From positions 51,459,204-51,523,203 of the forward strand of contig CP154956.1 of NCBI GenBank assembly GCA_039621445.1: DNA of 64,000 bases, written 5' to 3'. The notes below the pieces were generated by a model. That model saw only the letters and a program-made list of their open reading frames with translations, was not told the DNA's origin and did no database searches. Of this stretch, positions 63,106 to 64,000 are shown piece by piece. The stretch's first letter is position 1; every line of letters starts with the position of its first letter. The translations under genes and the position numbers were made by a program. Source of the DNA: Euglena gracilis (lineage: Eukaryota; Euglenida; Euglenophyceae; Euglenales).

Positions 63106-64000
63106 CTACCTGGTCAGGGAGTCTGCCAATTGCTCTATTGTGGGAACCCAAACCACTTGCAAATTGCTTTGCGTTTCCTGACAATGATACAGCAGGGGTT
63201 TTAAGGTGGAATTTAGGTAGGGCTTTCTGCCTCCCCATTTTTCTAAATAACTTACAGCCTCCTGGCTGTCCACATGAGGCAGTATTGTTTGTTTTGCCTT
63301 TTTTGGTTGATGTGAAGGATGTTCACGTCCCTCCAAAAGTTCTGCACTTTTTGGCTTGAGTTTTTGTCCACCCCCCCCCATTGCCAGGTGCTGCTGTCTG
63401 AGAGCAGGTCCTGAGAGGCCTGGGATTGAAAAGCTCTGCCCACACCTGGCTGCAAAAACGCTTTTAACTCCACAATTTGATCTTTGACCCCCTGGGGAAT
63501 GTTTATGGTGTGGTCCCAACCCCACTTGGTGTGCAAATCCACCATTTTGCAAAGTTGATGTGTCAGAATTCTGAGAAATGGCTTTGAGACTAAATAGCTT
63601 CTGACTTGCCCCGCAATAGAACTGAGTTTTCTGCAGTTCATTTTTTGTGCTGTGAGCACTTTGCCTGCCTAGCTCCTTCCTTAAGGATTTTAGTTTTTCT
63701 TGTGGAATTTCCAGTTGGCCTTTTTTCAAATTGACCCACTGGCCAAAATTTATTATCTCCTGTGTGGGTTCCAGATAGGATTTGGGGCAGTTTAATCTGA
63801 AACCTGCCAGTAAAAGGTCCTGTTTCATTTCTGCCAAATGCTCGGCTGCTGTCTTTTTGCTGGGGGCTAACAGCAAAATGTCGTCTACGTAGATGAAACT
63901 ACCCTTCCGTCCTTTCTCCATTTCTTTCCAAGACTCTCATGAGAGTCACAAATGTTTGTGGCAGGCTGCTGATGCCAAAGCATGCAGCTTGAAACTGCCA
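63106..64000 (-). pseudogene. DIRS-like element C: reverse transcriptase-RNase H, partial at window end
   Basis: Minus strand, entering from beyond 64000. RT catalytic box GSFIYVDDILLLAPSKK (YVDD; element A has YLDD), thumb region AGFRLNCPKSYLEPTQEIIN. RNase H is split over two frames: LSDSSTWQWGGVD and ILHINQ in one, then HVDSQEAVSYLEKWGGRKPY and WVPTIEQLADSLTR in the other. The N-terminal RT motifs lie outside the window, apart from the FAACFGISSLPQTF-like region just before 63921. Confidence 0.8.

Overview
This is a repeat-dense nuclear window from a eukaryote. The coding signal lies in short exons with GT-AG introns of 0.2 to 7.5 kb, the interstitial telomere-type repeat is TTAGGG, and most of the DNA is layered mobile elements. 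Runs of 7 to 20 C or G are everywhere. I cannot name the organism. A protist or invertebrate with TTAGGG telomeres, DIRS-type retroelements and hAT transposons would fit.

Three host genes can be pieced together. (1) Minus strand, 10481 down to 2088: four phase-compatible exons of a Q/G/Y/S-rich, prion-like protein. (2) Plus strand, 23173 to 30098: two exons of a cytosolic-type glutathione S-transferase, split by a 6.2 kb intron; the start exon is not located. (3) Plus strand, about 34.8 to 51.7 kb: a coiled-coil plus PDZ-domain protein. Six consecutive intron junctions from 35700 to 50520 keep phase, and the PDZ fold is assembled from three exons at 48366, 49560 and 50055. A 240-codon open frame at 16954-17676 is coding-like but unrecognised.

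Mobile DNA by region. 7.0-9.2 kb and 17.8-19.5 kb hold two copies of an inverted-repeat element encoding a PHD-type zinc-finger protein on the minus strand. 13244-16176 is a 2.9 kb insert with ~150 bp inverted ends, a 9 bp target duplication, inverted TTAGGG/CCCTAA tracts and two nested palindromic elements. One of these nested elements has a sister copy at 7199-8157. Between 17.9 and 53.4 kb there are at least eight hAT-like non-autonomous elements (CAGG-type ends, 8 bp target duplications) in at least five families, and a decayed hAT transposase C-terminus at 31985-32338. 54-64 kb is a cluster of three broken DIRS-like (tyrosine-recombinase) retroelements: one plus-strand copy with gag and RT-RNase H, one minus-strand copy with gag and recombinase but no RT, and one minus-strand copy running off the window end.

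How it fits together: the two larger host genes carry most of the transposons inside their introns, and three of the clean hAT-like elements lie in introns of the GST and PDZ genes. Many frame breaks fall at homopolymers, so some could be sequencing indels rather than true lesions.
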